Positions 36,415 through 45,868 of a stretch of 64,000 nt of DNA are shown here, piece after piece (positions within the stretch are counted from its first letter, which is position 1; the number at the start of each line of letters is the position of its first letter). The notes below the pieces were generated by a model, which searched no databases, was not told the origin of the DNA, and saw only the letters and a list, made by a program, of their open reading frames with translations. Made by a program: the position numbers and the translations under genes. Location: NCBI RefSeq assembly GCF_017377505.1, contig NZ_JAFREN010000012.1, forward strand, positions 62,001 to 126,000, given 5' to 3'. This DNA comes from Enterococcus sp. DIV0212c (GTDB taxonomy: Bacteria > Bacillota > Bacilli > Lactobacillales > Enterococcaceae).

Positions 36415-36779
36415 ATAATTAGATTGTAATTCTTGTTTAAAAAGATATTTAAATGGTTAAAATTACACGACTTTTTTATTTACTAAAAACCTCTCGTAAA
36501 ATACTTGTTTTTTATTTCCAAAATCAAGAATCATTCTTGTGGTTTTCATTTAGAAATCACTGTATTTTTTTCAAATAGTCAAACGAGAAACAATAAATTC
36601 AAAATTATTTATAGAAGGGAAATATCGCTTTTTAAGAAAATAAAATAACGATGATTTTTTATATAAAAATATCTTTATTTTAATTTATTACAGAGAAGCA
36701 AAATACCCTACTTAGCTTGAATATCCCTTCCTATGTTAGAATAAGGATACGGTAGCTTACTAATAAAGGAGGTCACATT

Positions 36780-37319
36780 ATGGACTATCAAGAAATACTT
36801 ACATTCTGGTTTGAAGAATGTGAACCTAGTCAGTGGTTCAAAAAAGATTTTACTTTTGATGCTCTTATTAAAGAGAAATTTTCAACGATCCATACCCAAG
36901 TAGCCCAAGGAGAAAAATCAATTTGGCGGAAAACCATTGAAGGACGTTTAGCTGAAATTATTGTATTAGATCAATTTTCTCGGAACTTATTTAGAGATGA
37001 TCCACAATCTTTTGCGTATGACGGTATGGCTTTGGTGTTAACACAAGAAGCGATGGCTACAGGAGAATTGGACCGATTAACTACTCAGGAACGGGCATTT
37101 TTATTTATGCCATTGATGCATTCTGAATCTTTAGTTATTCATGAAGAAGCATTAAAACGCTTTGCTGAAAAAGGAATGGAACACAATCTTGAGTTTGAAA
37201 ATAAACACCGCGATATTTTAGTTCGCTTTGGCCGCTATCCACATCGCAATGAGATATTAGGCAGATCCTCAACAGAAGAAGAAATTACCTTTTTAAAAGA
37301 ACCTGGATCTTCATTTTAA
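36780..37319 (+). CDS. DUF924 family protein, 179 aa
   Basis: The family pattern is clear: ILTFWFEECEPSQWFKKD at the N-terminus, then GRLAEIIVLDQFSRNLFRDDPQSFAYD and LFMPLMHSESLVIHEEAL, ending with FGRYPHRNEILGR and E-E-x-x-FL. DUF924 proteins are small helical (TPR-like) cytosolic proteins of unknown function. AAAGGAGG precedes the ATG. Monocistronic. Confidence 0.92.
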   Translation: MDYQEILTFWFEECEPSQWFKKDFTFDALIKEKFSTIHTQVAQGEKSIWRKTIEGRLAEIIVLDQFSRNLFRDDPQSFAYDGMALVLTQEAMATGELDRLTTQERAFLFMPLMHSESLVIHEEALKRFAEKGMEHNLEFENKHRDILVRFGRYPHRNEILGRSSTEEEITFLKEPGSSF

Positions 37320-37332
37320 TAATAAAAAAAGC

Positions 37333-37379
37333 GAGCCTGAAAGAAAACTAAAAATCAGTTTTGGTTTTGTTTCAGGCTC
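37333..37379 (-). terminator. Composite terminator-like hairpin downstream of the DUF924 gene
   Basis: GAGCCTGAAA (37333-37342) pairs with TTTCAGGCTC (37370-37379); inside is an AAAACT/AGTTTT-type core. The U-tract is on the minus strand, although the gene just before it is on the plus strand. The gap 37380-37700 holds nothing else recognisable. Confidence 0.6.
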
Positions 37380-37702
37380 TAAATCAAAAGAAATGACGAA
37401 AAAAAATATAGATACTTTTCACATTTTAGTTAAATTTATTTAAATCCGGAGATTCAATTTTAAAGTTATTTTATTCATTTCATTCATCGAACAACGAACT
37501 AAACACAGAATAAATCGAGCTTAAAATATCAAATGTAATCTTACTAATTGATAATCAATCATCTTACATATACAAACAAATACTTCATAAAGCAATCCTC
37601 ATTCTTAAACTCAGTCAATTCAGTAAATTTCTTCTTGCTATTCATTCATTGTTATTAAAAAAACTCCACAAAGAAATCACACCAATCCAAGTAAAAAAAG
37701 GC

Positions 37703-37731
37703 TTGACTAGAATATAAATAAAACATATTAT
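37703..37731 (+). promoter_or_regulatory. Sigma-A promoter of the coiled-coil protein gene
   Basis: TTGACT (37703-37708), 17-base spacer, TATTAT (37726-37731), about 44 bases before the start codon. Confidence 0.8.
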
Positions 37732-37774
37732 TTAAAAGAATTTAAAATATTATGAATAGAAAGAAGATAAATTT

Positions 37775-38455
37775 TTGAAAACTATAGTTAAGAATAAACC
37801 GTTACTAACAATTGTAAGTATTTTATTGATCAGTACATTTACACTCTTTAGTTTAAAATCTGCTGCGGATAAAATCGTATTATGGGGCGGTGAAGAAAAC
37901 GTTGAAAAAATCAATAACAACCTAGATCAATTAGATACTATGCTAAGTTCAAAAGAAAAAAAGATTACTGATTTAGAAACTCAACTTAGCCAAAGAAATG
38001 GTCAAGCAACACAAACTGAAGCTGAGTTAGCAAACCTAAAAACTCAAGTGACAAATTTAACTAATGATAAAAATCAAATCCAAGGAACGATCACATCTCT
38101 ACAATCACAGTTAACAAGTAAAAATGGAGAAATCCAACAAAAAATCGCTGAACTACAGCAAAAAGATAGCCAAATTCAGCAAAAAATAGAAGAAGGAAAA
38201 CAAAAAGAAGCCGCTAAGCAACTAGAAGTTGATGCAAAAAACAAAGAAATCGTAACATTGAACCAAAAAATCAGTGATATAACCAATGAAAAAAATACAC
38301 TTCAAGCTCAATACAACGATTCTCAGCGCAAACTAGCCGACGCAACAAATCAAATTAGCAGCCTACAAGACTACGTTAAAAAACTAGAAAAAGCAAAAGA
38401 TGATACTGCTTCCTTAACTGCTAAATCCGATAAAATCATTAATCAACACAAATAA
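37775..38455 (+). CDS. Membrane-anchored or secreted coiled-coil protein, 226 aa
   Basis: An N-terminal hydrophobic helix (residues 9-29) is followed by about 190 residues of almost pure heptad-like sequence rich in Gln, Lys, Glu, Asn and Thr (EKINNNLDQLDTMLSSKEK, LQQKDSQIQQKIEEGKQK), predicted to be a long coiled coil outside the cell. The start is TTG with a weak AGAAAGAAG site. No catalytic domain or wall-anchoring motif. Monocistronic. Function unknown; a structural or envelope-spanning role is possible. Confidence 0.75.
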   Translation: MKTIVKNKPLLTIVSILLISTFTLFSLKSAADKIVLWGGEENVEKINNNLDQLDTMLSSKEKKITDLETQLSQRNGQATQTEAELANLKTQVTNLTNDKNQIQGTITSLQSQLTSKNGEIQQKIAELQQKDSQIQQKIEEGKQKEAAKQLEVDAKNKEIVTLNQKISDITNEKNTLQAQYNDSQRKLADATNQISSLQDYVKKLEKAKDDTASLTAKSDKIINQHK

Positions 38456-38465
38456 TCCATAAAAA

Positions 38466-38510
38466 ATAGAGCCCTGAAAAATCTAAAAAACAGTTTTGTC
38501 AGGACTCTAT
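38466..38510 (-). terminator. Terminator of the esterase gene
   Basis: ATAGAGCCCTGA (38466-38477) pairs with TCAGGACTCTAT (38499-38510) with one mismatch; Ts follow on the minus strand. The inner loop resembles that of the 37333 hairpin. Confidence 0.75.
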
Positions 38511-38521
38511 ATTTAATAAGA

Positions 38522-39283
38522 TTATCTAACTAATTCTTTCTCAAAAAAATCTGACACACTATCCATCATTTCTCCTTTGACTAAGTGTCCTTCACCCTCG
38601 CCTGTCATAAACTGGCTATTCTCAGCATAAGGCTCATCCTTGATCATTTGATAAAAATCAGCCATATCTTCATAAGGAATTTTAGGGTCTTGCGTTCCAT
38701 GCCAAAATAAAACCGGACGCTTCGCTAACTTTTCAGGGACTTTAGAAAGATCATAATTTTCTACCCAACTAAGCAATAACGGTAAATCATTCGGCACAAA
38801 AAAGTCCATTTCGGCCGATCGTTCCATCACTCGTTCGATATATCGTAATGGTTTTGGTGTTCCCATCATACAAGCCGCAACTTTAATTTCTGGATGCTGA
38901 GTTAATAACGCACATGTCGTGATCCCTCCCATCGAAACACCACCAACGCCAATTTTTCCATCCTCGATCAACTCTTGTTTCTCAAAATGACGCACTAACT
39001 GTGCAAACTCGATAACATTGTATTGAATACTCGACCAAAATGTCACTGAAGGAATCGGTGATATCGGTCCTGTTTTTCGCTCACCATGATTCATCGCATC
39101 AGGCAAAATCACACGCATCCCTTTTTTAGCTAATTTTCTAGCTTGAGTCAATGATAATTCCTTCGCTGACTGCCAGCCATGATAATAAATGATTAATGGT
39201 AATGCCTTATTTTTATTCTCTTCTGAAACAACTTCCAAGACTGGAATTTTTTTGATATATCTATGCCGAATACTGATTTTCAT
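38522..39283 (-). CDS. Alpha/beta hydrolase (prolyl oligopeptidase/YitV-like esterase), 253 aa
   Basis: IIYYHGWQSAKE gives the oxyanion hole, GKIGVGGVSMGGITTCALL the nucleophile elbow with Ser in G-V-S-M-G-G, and FWHGTQDPKIPYEDM plus GEGHLVKGEMM the Asp and His of the triad. The overall layout matches Firmicutes esterases of the YitV/YjfP type. AAGGAGAG precedes ATG 39283. Monocistronic. Substrate unknown. Confidence 0.88.
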   Translation of the reverse strand: MKISIRHRYIKKIPVLEVVSEENKNKALPLIIYYHGWQSAKELSLTQARKLAKKGMRVILPDAMNHGERKTGPISPIPSVTFWSSIQYNVIEFAQLVRHFEKQELIEDGKIGVGGVSMGGITTCALLTQHPEIKVAACMMGTPKPLRYIERVMERSAEMDFFVPNDLPLLLSWVENYDLSKVPEKLAKRPVLFWHGTQDPKIPYEDMADFYQMIKDEPYAENSQFMTGEGEGHLVKGEMMDSVSDFFEKELVR

Positions 39284-39469
39284 ATCATTCTCTCCTTAAA
39301 AAGGTACCTTATTCACCTAATTATACACCTTATACATCATGATACTACTATCTTTTCACTCACAGTCATTTCTCAAAGAATCCAGATATATTCTCACGCT
39401 TCTCCTATTTTGGCTCTCCTTAACAAAATAAACTCACTAAACAAGTCAGACTTTGATGTTTAGAAAAAG

Positions 39470-40381
39470 CTATTTATATTTCAATCTTCTTCTTCTCCTC
39501 TTTATGACAACTCTTAATCGAAGTAAGGTAAGAATAACAATGATAACTCCTAAAGTTCGAATGAAAATTCTCGTGAGCAATCCGAGAAATCCCTCTTTAC
39601 TTTTGGTTACTTTGTACGTATTATTTATTGTATTTAATGCATCCATTGTGATGTTGTAGCTTGTTTTTCCTTCGTTCAAAATATCGCAAGCATCTGCGTA
39701 ATTTCCAAACCCATCACTAGCTCTAAGATACATCTTTCCTTCGATAGCTGTTCGATTTAGCTCAATAATAAATGAACCCTTTTGATTGGCTGTAACTTCT
39801 TGGTAATGATATTCATCATTATCGGTATAAAAAAGTTCGATTTGATATGTATTTTTTGATGCTGGCATTTTAATTTCACCAGAAACCTGATTATTTTTTT
39901 TATCAAAATTGACCTCTGAAAAAAAGATTGTCGGCTGATTACTACTAACTAAATATGGGACATTTTTGTAATGATAAATAACACCCTCTTCTGAAGTAAA
40001 ACATAAATCAGTTGAATAGATACCGACTTTATCTGTTTTCACAGGATTATTTTCATAATACATATCTCTAATCTTGATTTTCTCCCGATAATAAATCGTT
40101 TCAATAAAGCCACTATAAACAGTTGTCGGACCGTTCAAAACAAACTGTGAAAAACTTTGATATGGACTGTTAGCAAAAGGAAATACTAGATAAATTTCAC
40201 CTTTCTTCTTCTCGCTATTTGTTGTTTTTCCATTTAAAATCTGTTTACGAGAATACCGACTTGTTAAATCAGTAGAAGAATCAAAACTTGATTCTGTCGA
40301 AGACTCCCCAACTTCCTCTCCATTACAGATACTAGGTAAAAATAAAATGAATAGACTAATAACCAACATGATCTTTTTCAT
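39470..40381 (-). CDS. Unknown surface-anchored membrane protein, 303 aa
   Basis: A signal peptide (to about residue 18, ending ICNGEE) and a Ser/Thr-rich linker precede an extracellular beta-rich region (FSQFVLNGPTTVYSGFIET, FFSEVNFDKKNNQVSGEIKMP, NRTAIEGKMYLRASDGFGN). Near the C-terminus is a hydrophobic helix (about 268-288) with a strongly basic tail (VIKRRRRRLKYK). The topology resembles DUF916-type proteins, but the domains are not recognisable. GAAGGAG precedes ATG 40381. Monocistronic. No family assigned. Confidence 0.65.
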   Translation of the reverse strand: MKKIMLVISLFILFLPSICNGEEVGESSTESSFDSSTDLTSRYSRKQILNGKTTNSEKKKGEIYLVFPFANSPYQSFSQFVLNGPTTVYSGFIETIYYREKIKIRDMYYENNPVKTDKVGIYSTDLCFTSEEGVIYHYKNVPYLVSSNQPTIFFSEVNFDKKNNQVSGEIKMPASKNTYQIELFYTDNDEYHYQEVTANQKGSFIIELNRTAIEGKMYLRASDGFGNYADACDILNEGKTSYNITMDALNTINNTYKVTKSKEGFLGLLTRIFIRTLGVIIVILTLLRLRVVIKRRRRRLKYK

Positions 40382-40555
40382 GAAAAACTCCTTCAACAAT
40401 CTTGTGAAGAATCAATAACAAAATAATACCTAACAGATATTTTAATGAAATGTTCTTTAATACTGGATGTTTAAAATAACTAAAGTTACTCTCTATAAAT
40501 TATAAAGAAAACCTCGCATAAAGCCAAGTTTATTTTCAATTTTTCTTTTTACAAA

Positions 40556-40600
40556 TAAAAAAAACGCTAAACTCTTATTCAATAAAAGTCTAGCGCTATA
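40556..40600 (-). terminator. rpmG terminator
   Basis: ACGCTAAACTCTTATT and AATAAAAGTCTAGCG form an imperfect hairpin with a T run on the minus strand just after rpmG. Confidence 0.7.
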
Positions 40601-40610
40601 ATTCAAAACC

Positions 40611-40760
40611 TTATTTTGTTTCACGGTGTAAAGTAACTTTTCTTTCACGTGGGCAATATTTTTGCTTTTCCAAACGATCAGGATTGTTACGTTTATTTTT
40701 GCTTGTTAGGTAGTTACGTTCTTTACAAGAAGTACATTCTAAAGTAATGTTTACGCGCAT
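40611..40760 (-). CDS. rpmG: 50S ribosomal protein L33, 49 aa
   Basis: [17 protein letters not shown] at the N-terminus with a C-x2-C pair, then a basic middle ([16 protein letters not shown]) and HRETK at the end: a complete L33 of the type with CxxC at the first zinc site. GGAGGG lies 7 bases before the ATG at 40760. It follows the class B PBP gene by about 100 bases. Confidence 0.97.
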   Translation of the reverse strand: MRVNITLECTSCKERNYLTSKNKRNNPDRLEKQKYCPRERKVTLHRETK

Positions 40761-40858
40761 GTGTTTTCCCTCCTATATCTAATTTCGAATTTCTAAGATA
40801 TTTCTTAGCCTCAAATATCATATCATGTTTGTGCATGAATTTCTACCCTTTTTATGAA

Positions 40859-40886
40859 ATTTGTAAAGGAAAACTACTTTACAAAT
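40859..40886 (-). terminator. Hairpin after the PBP gene
   Basis: ATTTGTAAAG (40859-40868) pairs perfectly with CTTTACAAAT (40877-40886), directly after the PBP stop at 40888; the U-tract is weak. Confidence 0.5.
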
Positions 40887-40887
40887 C

Positions 40888-43008
40888 TTATTGTTGCTTA
40901 TAATCAGCATAAGCATTGACGATTGCTGTAACCATTGATTGGTTCGGTCTAGTACTTTCACTCGTTAAATGAGGTAAGACCACACTCACCGCAATTTCTG
41001 GATCATCTACTGGTGCATACGCAACAACGTTACTATTAACCGTAACATTATTTCCTACATTGGTCTCAGCAGTACCCGTTTTGGCAGCAATATCAAGCTT
41101 AGCGCCTTGCATATAACGACCAGTAGTAAATATTCCATTTCCATGTACAACGTCATAAAAACCTTGTTGAATGATTTTCATTTGTTCTGATGAAATATCT
41201 ACTTTGTTGAGTTCTTTAGGTTTTATTTCTTCCTTTAGGTCACCGATTGTTCCATCTGATTTGTTATCATAGATTCCTTCAACCAAGCGTGGTGCAACAC
41301 GAGTTCCACCGTTTGCTACAGTTGAAACATATTGGGCCAACTGCATTGCTGTATAAGTGTCATACTGACCAAAAGACAAATCAAGTAAGTGTCCTGGCAT
41401 AGGTGCATATTTAGGATCATCGAACGCTGTATTAGATATTCCTGTTGTCTCTCCTGGTAAATCAATGCCAGTAGATACGCCCATTCCATATTCACCGAAT
41501 GTCTTACGTAAAACATCAAACAATGTTGAATCCCCAGTTTGATACGGTAATATCATATTATATTGATAGTCTGTTTTCATCATCTTCAAAACTAATTTCA
41601 TCATATACGCATTTGATGAATATTCTAACGCTTGTTCCGCACTAAGTTGAATTTGATTACCAAGAACCTTGTTAAATACAGAAGATTTCTGCTCACTTCC
41701 ATAGATTTGTAGCGGCTCGTCAATCAATACATCATTTCCTGAAATCACGCCTTGCTCGTACCCTGCTGAAATAGTCGCTCCTTTTACTACTGATCCTGGC
41801 TCAAAAGCTTTATTGATCGTAGCTAGTGGATTAGACGTCAACTCATTAGTCGCCTTATCACGATCCAACGCCACCATTGCCATAACAGCGCCTGTTTTAG
41901 GATTCATTACAACAACATATGCGCCATCAGAATGAGCCGCATTTCCTGTAGCCAACAGTTGTTGATACTGCTCTTTAACAACCTCTTCGATTTTATTTTG
42001 AAAATCCAAATCGATCGTCATTTTTAGGTTTTCACCTTTTTTACCTTCTGAAATTGGTGTCTGTGTAACAATTTTTCCATTACTATCTAGAGTTACTTCT
42101 GATTCTGACTTACGCCCTTGCAGGATATCCTCGTATTGTTTTTCTAAATAGCTAGTCCCAACACGGTCGTTTGGTTCGTAGCCTTTTGCTAAATACTCAT
42201 CTGCTTCTTCTGCAGGCAAACCTGCTTTTTCAGAAGATACTTGTCCTAGAATACTTTTCAATTCATTCCCACGAGGATAATCTCGATCCCAGTCCATACC
42301 TGTAGATACACCAGCGATTTCTGATGTGTGCTCGCCAATTATTGCAATTTCATCTTGGGTCACACCTTCATTTTTGATAAAAGCCGTGTTCAATTCTTGT
42401 ACAGCATTCATCCGCTTAAAGATCGTTGCAGCCTTTAGCGTCTGCTCATCAAAATTGATTTCTTCTGGCGTTACTTTATCCACTGTCAGTACATACAAGG
42501 TTCCTTGATCTGTGATCTTATTACCTTTTTCATCTAACTGATCTTTATCTGTTAAACGCTTTTGGGCTGCTTTTAAATTTTCAGGATCTGCTAACCAATA
42601 ATCTTTTTTGTCTCGCTCTGTTAATTCATCTGCAGGTACATCGATCAGCTCATTTACTTTACGTGCAATCGGTAAAAGATCTTTTGTTTGAACCTTTTTC
42701 CCACGTGTATACGTAATAGCTAAATTCGCTTTATTTCCAACTAATAGATTTCCTTTAGCATCATAAATTTGTCCCCTTGGCGCACTGCTTTTGATTTTCA
42801 ACGTCGAGTTTGCATCAGCTTTTTGTGCATACTGCTGTCCTTCAGCAATTTGTAAATAGCCCAATCGAACGATCAACGCTACAAACAAGCCAAAAATCAC
42901 AAAGAACAATAAATTTAACCGAAACGGTATATGGGATTTTTTATTCTTATGCGTGATTGGTTCTTCATTATCTTTTTTTAATTTATCTAGAAAACTCATT
43001 CTTTTCAT
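40888..43008 (-). CDS. Class B penicillin-binding protein (PBP2/PbpA type), 706 aa
   Basis: Peptidoglycan transpeptidase of the elongation or septal machinery. One membrane helix (about 28-50), a dimerisation domain starting GYLQIAEGQQY and PRGQIYDAKGNLL, then the transpeptidase with the three motifs SVVK (in PGSVVKGAT), SSN (EYSSNAYMM) and KTGT (AAKTGTAET). It resembles enterococcal PbpA/PBP2B. Two ATG codons three apart are possible; I keep 43008. It lies just before rpmG. Chromosomal context gives no hint of acquired resistance. Confidence 0.94.
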   Translation of the reverse strand: MKRMSFLDKLKKDNEEPITHKNKKSHIPFRLNLLFFVIFGLFVALIVRLGYLQIAEGQQYAQKADANSTLKIKSSAPRGQIYDAKGNLLVGNKANLAITYTRGKKVQTKDLLPIARKVNELIDVPADELTERDKKDYWLADPENLKAAQKRLTDKDQLDEKGNKITDQGTLYVLTVDKVTPEEINFDEQTLKAATIFKRMNAVQELNTAFIKNEGVTQDEIAIIGEHTSEIAGVSTGMDWDRDYPRGNELKSILGQVSSEKAGLPAEEADEYLAKGYEPNDRVGTSYLEKQYEDILQGRKSESEVTLDSNGKIVTQTPISEGKKGENLKMTIDLDFQNKIEEVVKEQYQQLLATGNAAHSDGAYVVVMNPKTGAVMAMVALDRDKATNELTSNPLATINKAFEPGSVVKGATISAGYEQGVISGNDVLIDEPLQIYGSEQKSSVFNKVLGNQIQLSAEQALEYSSNAYMMKLVLKMMKTDYQYNMILPYQTGDSTLFDVLRKTFGEYGMGVSTGIDLPGETTGISNTAFDDPKYAPMPGHLLDLSFGQYDTYTAMQLAQYVSTVANGGTRVAPRLVEGIYDNKSDGTIGDLKEEIKPKELNKVDISSEQMKIIQQGFYDVVHGNGIFTTGRYMQGAKLDIAAKTGTAETNVGNNVTVNSNVVAYAPVDDPEIAVSVVLPHLTSESTRPNQSMVTAIVNAYADYKQQ

Positions 43009-43122
43009 TTATCCTAGTCCTTCCATATGAGAAAAGTCTTGCTCCTCTATTGTAACGAAAAAATGCAAAAAAAAATAGAGGGAATCCTCGTACTAAGAAA
43101 ATATTTAATTTTTAATGAATAA

Positions 43123-43154
43123 AAATGGACAAAGCGAGATTGCCTTGTCCATTT
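43123..43154 (-). terminator. thrS terminator
   Basis: AAATGGACAA (43123-43132) pairs with TTGTCCATTT (43145-43154), directly after the thrS stop, with Ts on the minus strand. Confidence 0.85.
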
Positions 43155-43160
43155 CTTTAA

Positions 43161-45101
43161 TTATCTTCTGCTATAATTTGCTACATCAGCGACCATACTA
43201 TCGACAAAGATATTTAAATCGATGACTTCTGTTTCCTTGCTGCCATAACGGCGGATATTAACAGTTGCATCATCCATCTCTTTATCGCCGACAACGATTT
43301 GATATGGAATTTTTTGTGTTTGAGATGCGCGGATCTTATAACCCATTTTTTCATTACGATCATCTACTTCGATACGTAATCCTTGCTCTTGTAGACGTTT
43401 TTTCACTTCATATGCATAATCTGAATGTGCATCAACAGATACAGGAATAATAGTTGCTTGAATTGGTGCCAACCAAGTCGGGAAAGCGCCTTTGTAAACT
43501 TCAGTCAAGTAAGCTACAAAACGTTCCATTGTCGATACGATCCCTCTGTGGATAACTAACGGACGATGTGTATTTTCGCCATCTTCACCAACATAAGTCA
43601 AATCAAAACGTTCTGGTAATAGTGCATCGATTTGGATTGTAGATAATGTTTCTTCCATACCCAATGCAGTTTTTACTTGAACATCAAGTTTCGGACCATA
43701 AAAGGCCGCTTCACCTTCTGCTTCAAAATAATCAATACCTGCTTCGTCAGCTGCTTCTTTGATCATTGTTTCAGATCTTTCCCACATTGCATCATCGTCA
43801 AAATATTTTTCTTTGTTGTTTGGATCTCTTAAACTTAAACGGAAACGATAATCTGTCACATCAAAATCAGCGTAAACTTCTACCATTAATTTCAATGTAC
43901 GTAGAAATTCTTCTTTGATTTGATCTGGACGAACAAATGTATGACCATCATTTAATGTCATTTCACGCACACGTTGTAATCCTGATAAAGCCCCAGATTT
44001 TTCATAACGGTGCATCATCCCAAGTTCAGCGATTCTAATTGGTAGTTCACGGTAACTGTGGATATCATTTTTATAAACCATCATATGATGTGGACAGTTC
44101 ATTGGACGAAGGACTAACATTTCGCCATCTCCCATATCCATTGGTGGGAACATATCCTCATGATAGTGATCCCAGTGACCAGATCTCTTATAAAACTCAA
44201 CGTTGGCCATGATCGGTGTATACACATGTTGATAACCTAAGCTGATTTCTTTATCTGTGATATAACGCTCGATTGTACGTCGAATTGTCGCACCTTTAGG
44301 TAACCAGAAAGGCAAGCCTGAACCCACATCTGGGTTAAGCATAAATAAATCAAGCTCTTTCCCTAATTTACGATGGTCACGCTCTTTGGCTTCTTCACGC
44401 ATTTTGATAAATTCTTTTAAATCTTTCTTGTCAAAGAAAGCTGTACCGTAGATTCGTTGCATCATTTGGTTATTAGAGTTTCCTCTCCAATAAGCCCCAG
44501 CTACTGATAATAATTGGAATACTTGGATACGTCCAGTTGATGGTACGTGAACGCCACGGCATAAATCAACGAAATCGCCTTGGTCATAAACAGTAATCAC
44601 TTCATCTTCTGGAAGCTCTGAAATCAATTCAACTTTGTAAGGATCATCTGCAAATAATTCCAATGCTTCACTCTTAGAAACTACTTTACGAACAATTGGA
44701 TTATTTTCTTTTACGATTTTCATCATTTCAGCTTCAATTGCTGGTAAATCTTCTGCTGTTACGGGGTTTTCACCATTATCTGTATCGTAGTAAAAACCAG
44801 AATCAATGGCTGGACCTACACCGAACTTGATTTTTGGGAATAAACGACGTAAGGCATTAGCCATTAAGTGAGCGGACGAATGACGTAAAATACCTAGTGC
44901 ATCCTCATGATCTGGTGTTACGATTTCAATGCTTCCATCTTCTTCGATTGGACGAGTTAAATCTATTAATGTACCATTGAATTTCCCTGCTAAGGCTTTT
45001 TTAGCTAAACTGTTACTGATGCTTTTAGCGATGTCTAACGTTGATGAGCCAGCCTCAAATTCTTTGACTGCGCCATCTGGAAAAGTAATTTTGATTGACA
45101 T
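43161..45101 (-). CDS. thrS: Threonyl-tRNA synthetase, 646 aa
   Basis: TGS domain (residues about 1-60: [18 protein letters not shown]), editing domain with [11 protein letters not shown], class II core with [29 protein letters not shown] and the ATP motif [16 protein letters not shown], and the anticodon-binding domain ending LNIFVDSM. The start is ATG 45101 with AAAGGAGG 8 bases before; an upstream in-frame codon at 45188 would lie in the T-box terminator region. Regulated by the T-box leader upstream. Confidence 0.98.
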   Translation of the reverse strand: MSIKITFPDGAVKEFEAGSSTLDIAKSISNSLAKKALAGKFNGTLIDLTRPIEEDGSIEIVTPDHEDALGILRHSSAHLMANALRRLFPKIKFGVGPAIDSGFYYDTDNGENPVTAEDLPAIEAEMMKIVKENNPIVRKVVSKSEALELFADDPYKVELISELPEDEVITVYDQGDFVDLCRGVHVPSTGRIQVFQLLSVAGAYWRGNSNNQMMQRIYGTAFFDKKDLKEFIKMREEAKERDHRKLGKELDLFMLNPDVGSGLPFWLPKGATIRRTIERYITDKEISLGYQHVYTPIMANVEFYKRSGHWDHYHEDMFPPMDMGDGEMLVLRPMNCPHHMMVYKNDIHSYRELPIRIAELGMMHRYEKSGALSGLQRVREMTLNDGHTFVRPDQIKEEFLRTLKLMVEVYADFDVTDYRFRLSLRDPNNKEKYFDDDAMWERSETMIKEAADEAGIDYFEAEGEAAFYGPKLDVQVKTALGMEETLSTIQIDALLPERFDLTYVGEDGENTHRPLVIHRGIVSTMERFVAYLTEVYKGAFPTWLAPIQATIIPVSVDAHSDYAYEVKKRLQEQGLRIEVDDRNEKMGYKIRASQTQKIPYQIVVGDKEMDDATVNIRRYGSKETEVIDLNIFVDSMVADVANYSRR

Positions 45102-45185
45102 TTTTGTTTCCTCCTTTAGTAAATTATGATTGAAGAGATCGCTTTGTTCACTTTGTTTGAGTCGGCTTTTTAATTTTACAAAAAA

Positions 45186-45425
45186 CAAAAAGTCCTAGCA
45201 CCTGATAGTAATATCAGATACTAGGACGAATATTTCGTGGTTCCACCTATTTTTAAACACAGCAAACAGCCATGTTCCTCAAGCGTGTTAACGGTACGGC
45301 CGCCTTTGTTTCAACAAAGGTTGGAAAAAGTGGTCATTCCTTGTGCGGGTCTGGAAAATTTTCAGCCAAGATTTTCCTCTCTAAAAGACTGCTTGCAAGT
45401 TCAGTTGTCTTTCTCATCAATCATT
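45186..45425 (-). promoter_or_regulatory. T-box leader of thrS
   Basis: On the minus strand the invariant T-box AGGTGGAACCACG is at 45248-45236, followed by a terminator with stem GTCCTAG/CTAGGAC (45192-45227) and Ts. An ACC triplet at 45334-45332 in GAATGACCAC is the likely specifier for threonine. Uncharged tRNA-Thr would pair with the T-box and allow read-through. Confidence 0.93.
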
Positions 45426-45480
45426 TATGTGTTAATTTAAACACTTCTTCAAATAAAAAGCAAGCATTTCTTAAAAATGA

Positions 45481-45660
45481 TTACTTTTTCCATTGTCCAC
45501 CTTGCGCATAGCGGTCTTTTTTCATTTCATTTACGATAACATGAATATTTTCTTGCGGCGCTCCTGTATTTCTAGATACAACTTCTGTGATTTCTTTGAC
45601 CATGTTTGTTAATTGTTCTTCACTTCGTCCTTCGATTAATTCTACGTGAATAAACGGCAT
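45481..45660 (-). CDS. 4-oxalocrotonate tautomerase family protein, 59 aa
   Basis: After Met the catalytic Pro1 leads [15 protein letters not shown], followed by [19 protein letters not shown] with the second-strand arginine-free end and YAQGGQW. The length is typical of DmpI/YusQ-like small tautomerases that form hexamers. AGAGGG lies 7 bases before ATG 45660. It is monocistronic upstream of the thrS leader. The in vivo substrate is unknown. Confidence 0.92.
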   Translation of the reverse strand: MPFIHVELIEGRSEEQLTNMVKEITEVVSRNTGAPQENIHVIVNEMKKDRYAQGGQWKK

Positions 45661-45835
45661 AAGCTTTCCCTCTTTTCATTTTTTCATTTCACCATTATTT
45701 TACCACCAATTACGTATTAAAGAACATTTTATTCTTTAGCACTCAAAATAAACATTGATGCATCTTAATTCATAAATACTTTTTCTCCATGATAAAAAGT
45801 TCTATTAATTACCTTTCCGCATTTTTCATCTAAAA

Positions 45836-45862
45836 AAAGAAGCCCAAATGGACTTCTTTTAA
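45836..45862 (-). terminator. Terminator of the L,D-transpeptidase gene
   Basis: AAGAAGCCC and GGACTTCTT form a hairpin followed by Ts on the minus strand, 7 bases after the stop at 45869. Confidence 0.8.
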
Positions 45863-45868
45863 TTATTT

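Noticed and set aside
41316-41519. Same-strand frame inside the PBP gene
   Set aside because: Out of frame within a well conserved transpeptidase domain; no ribosome site.
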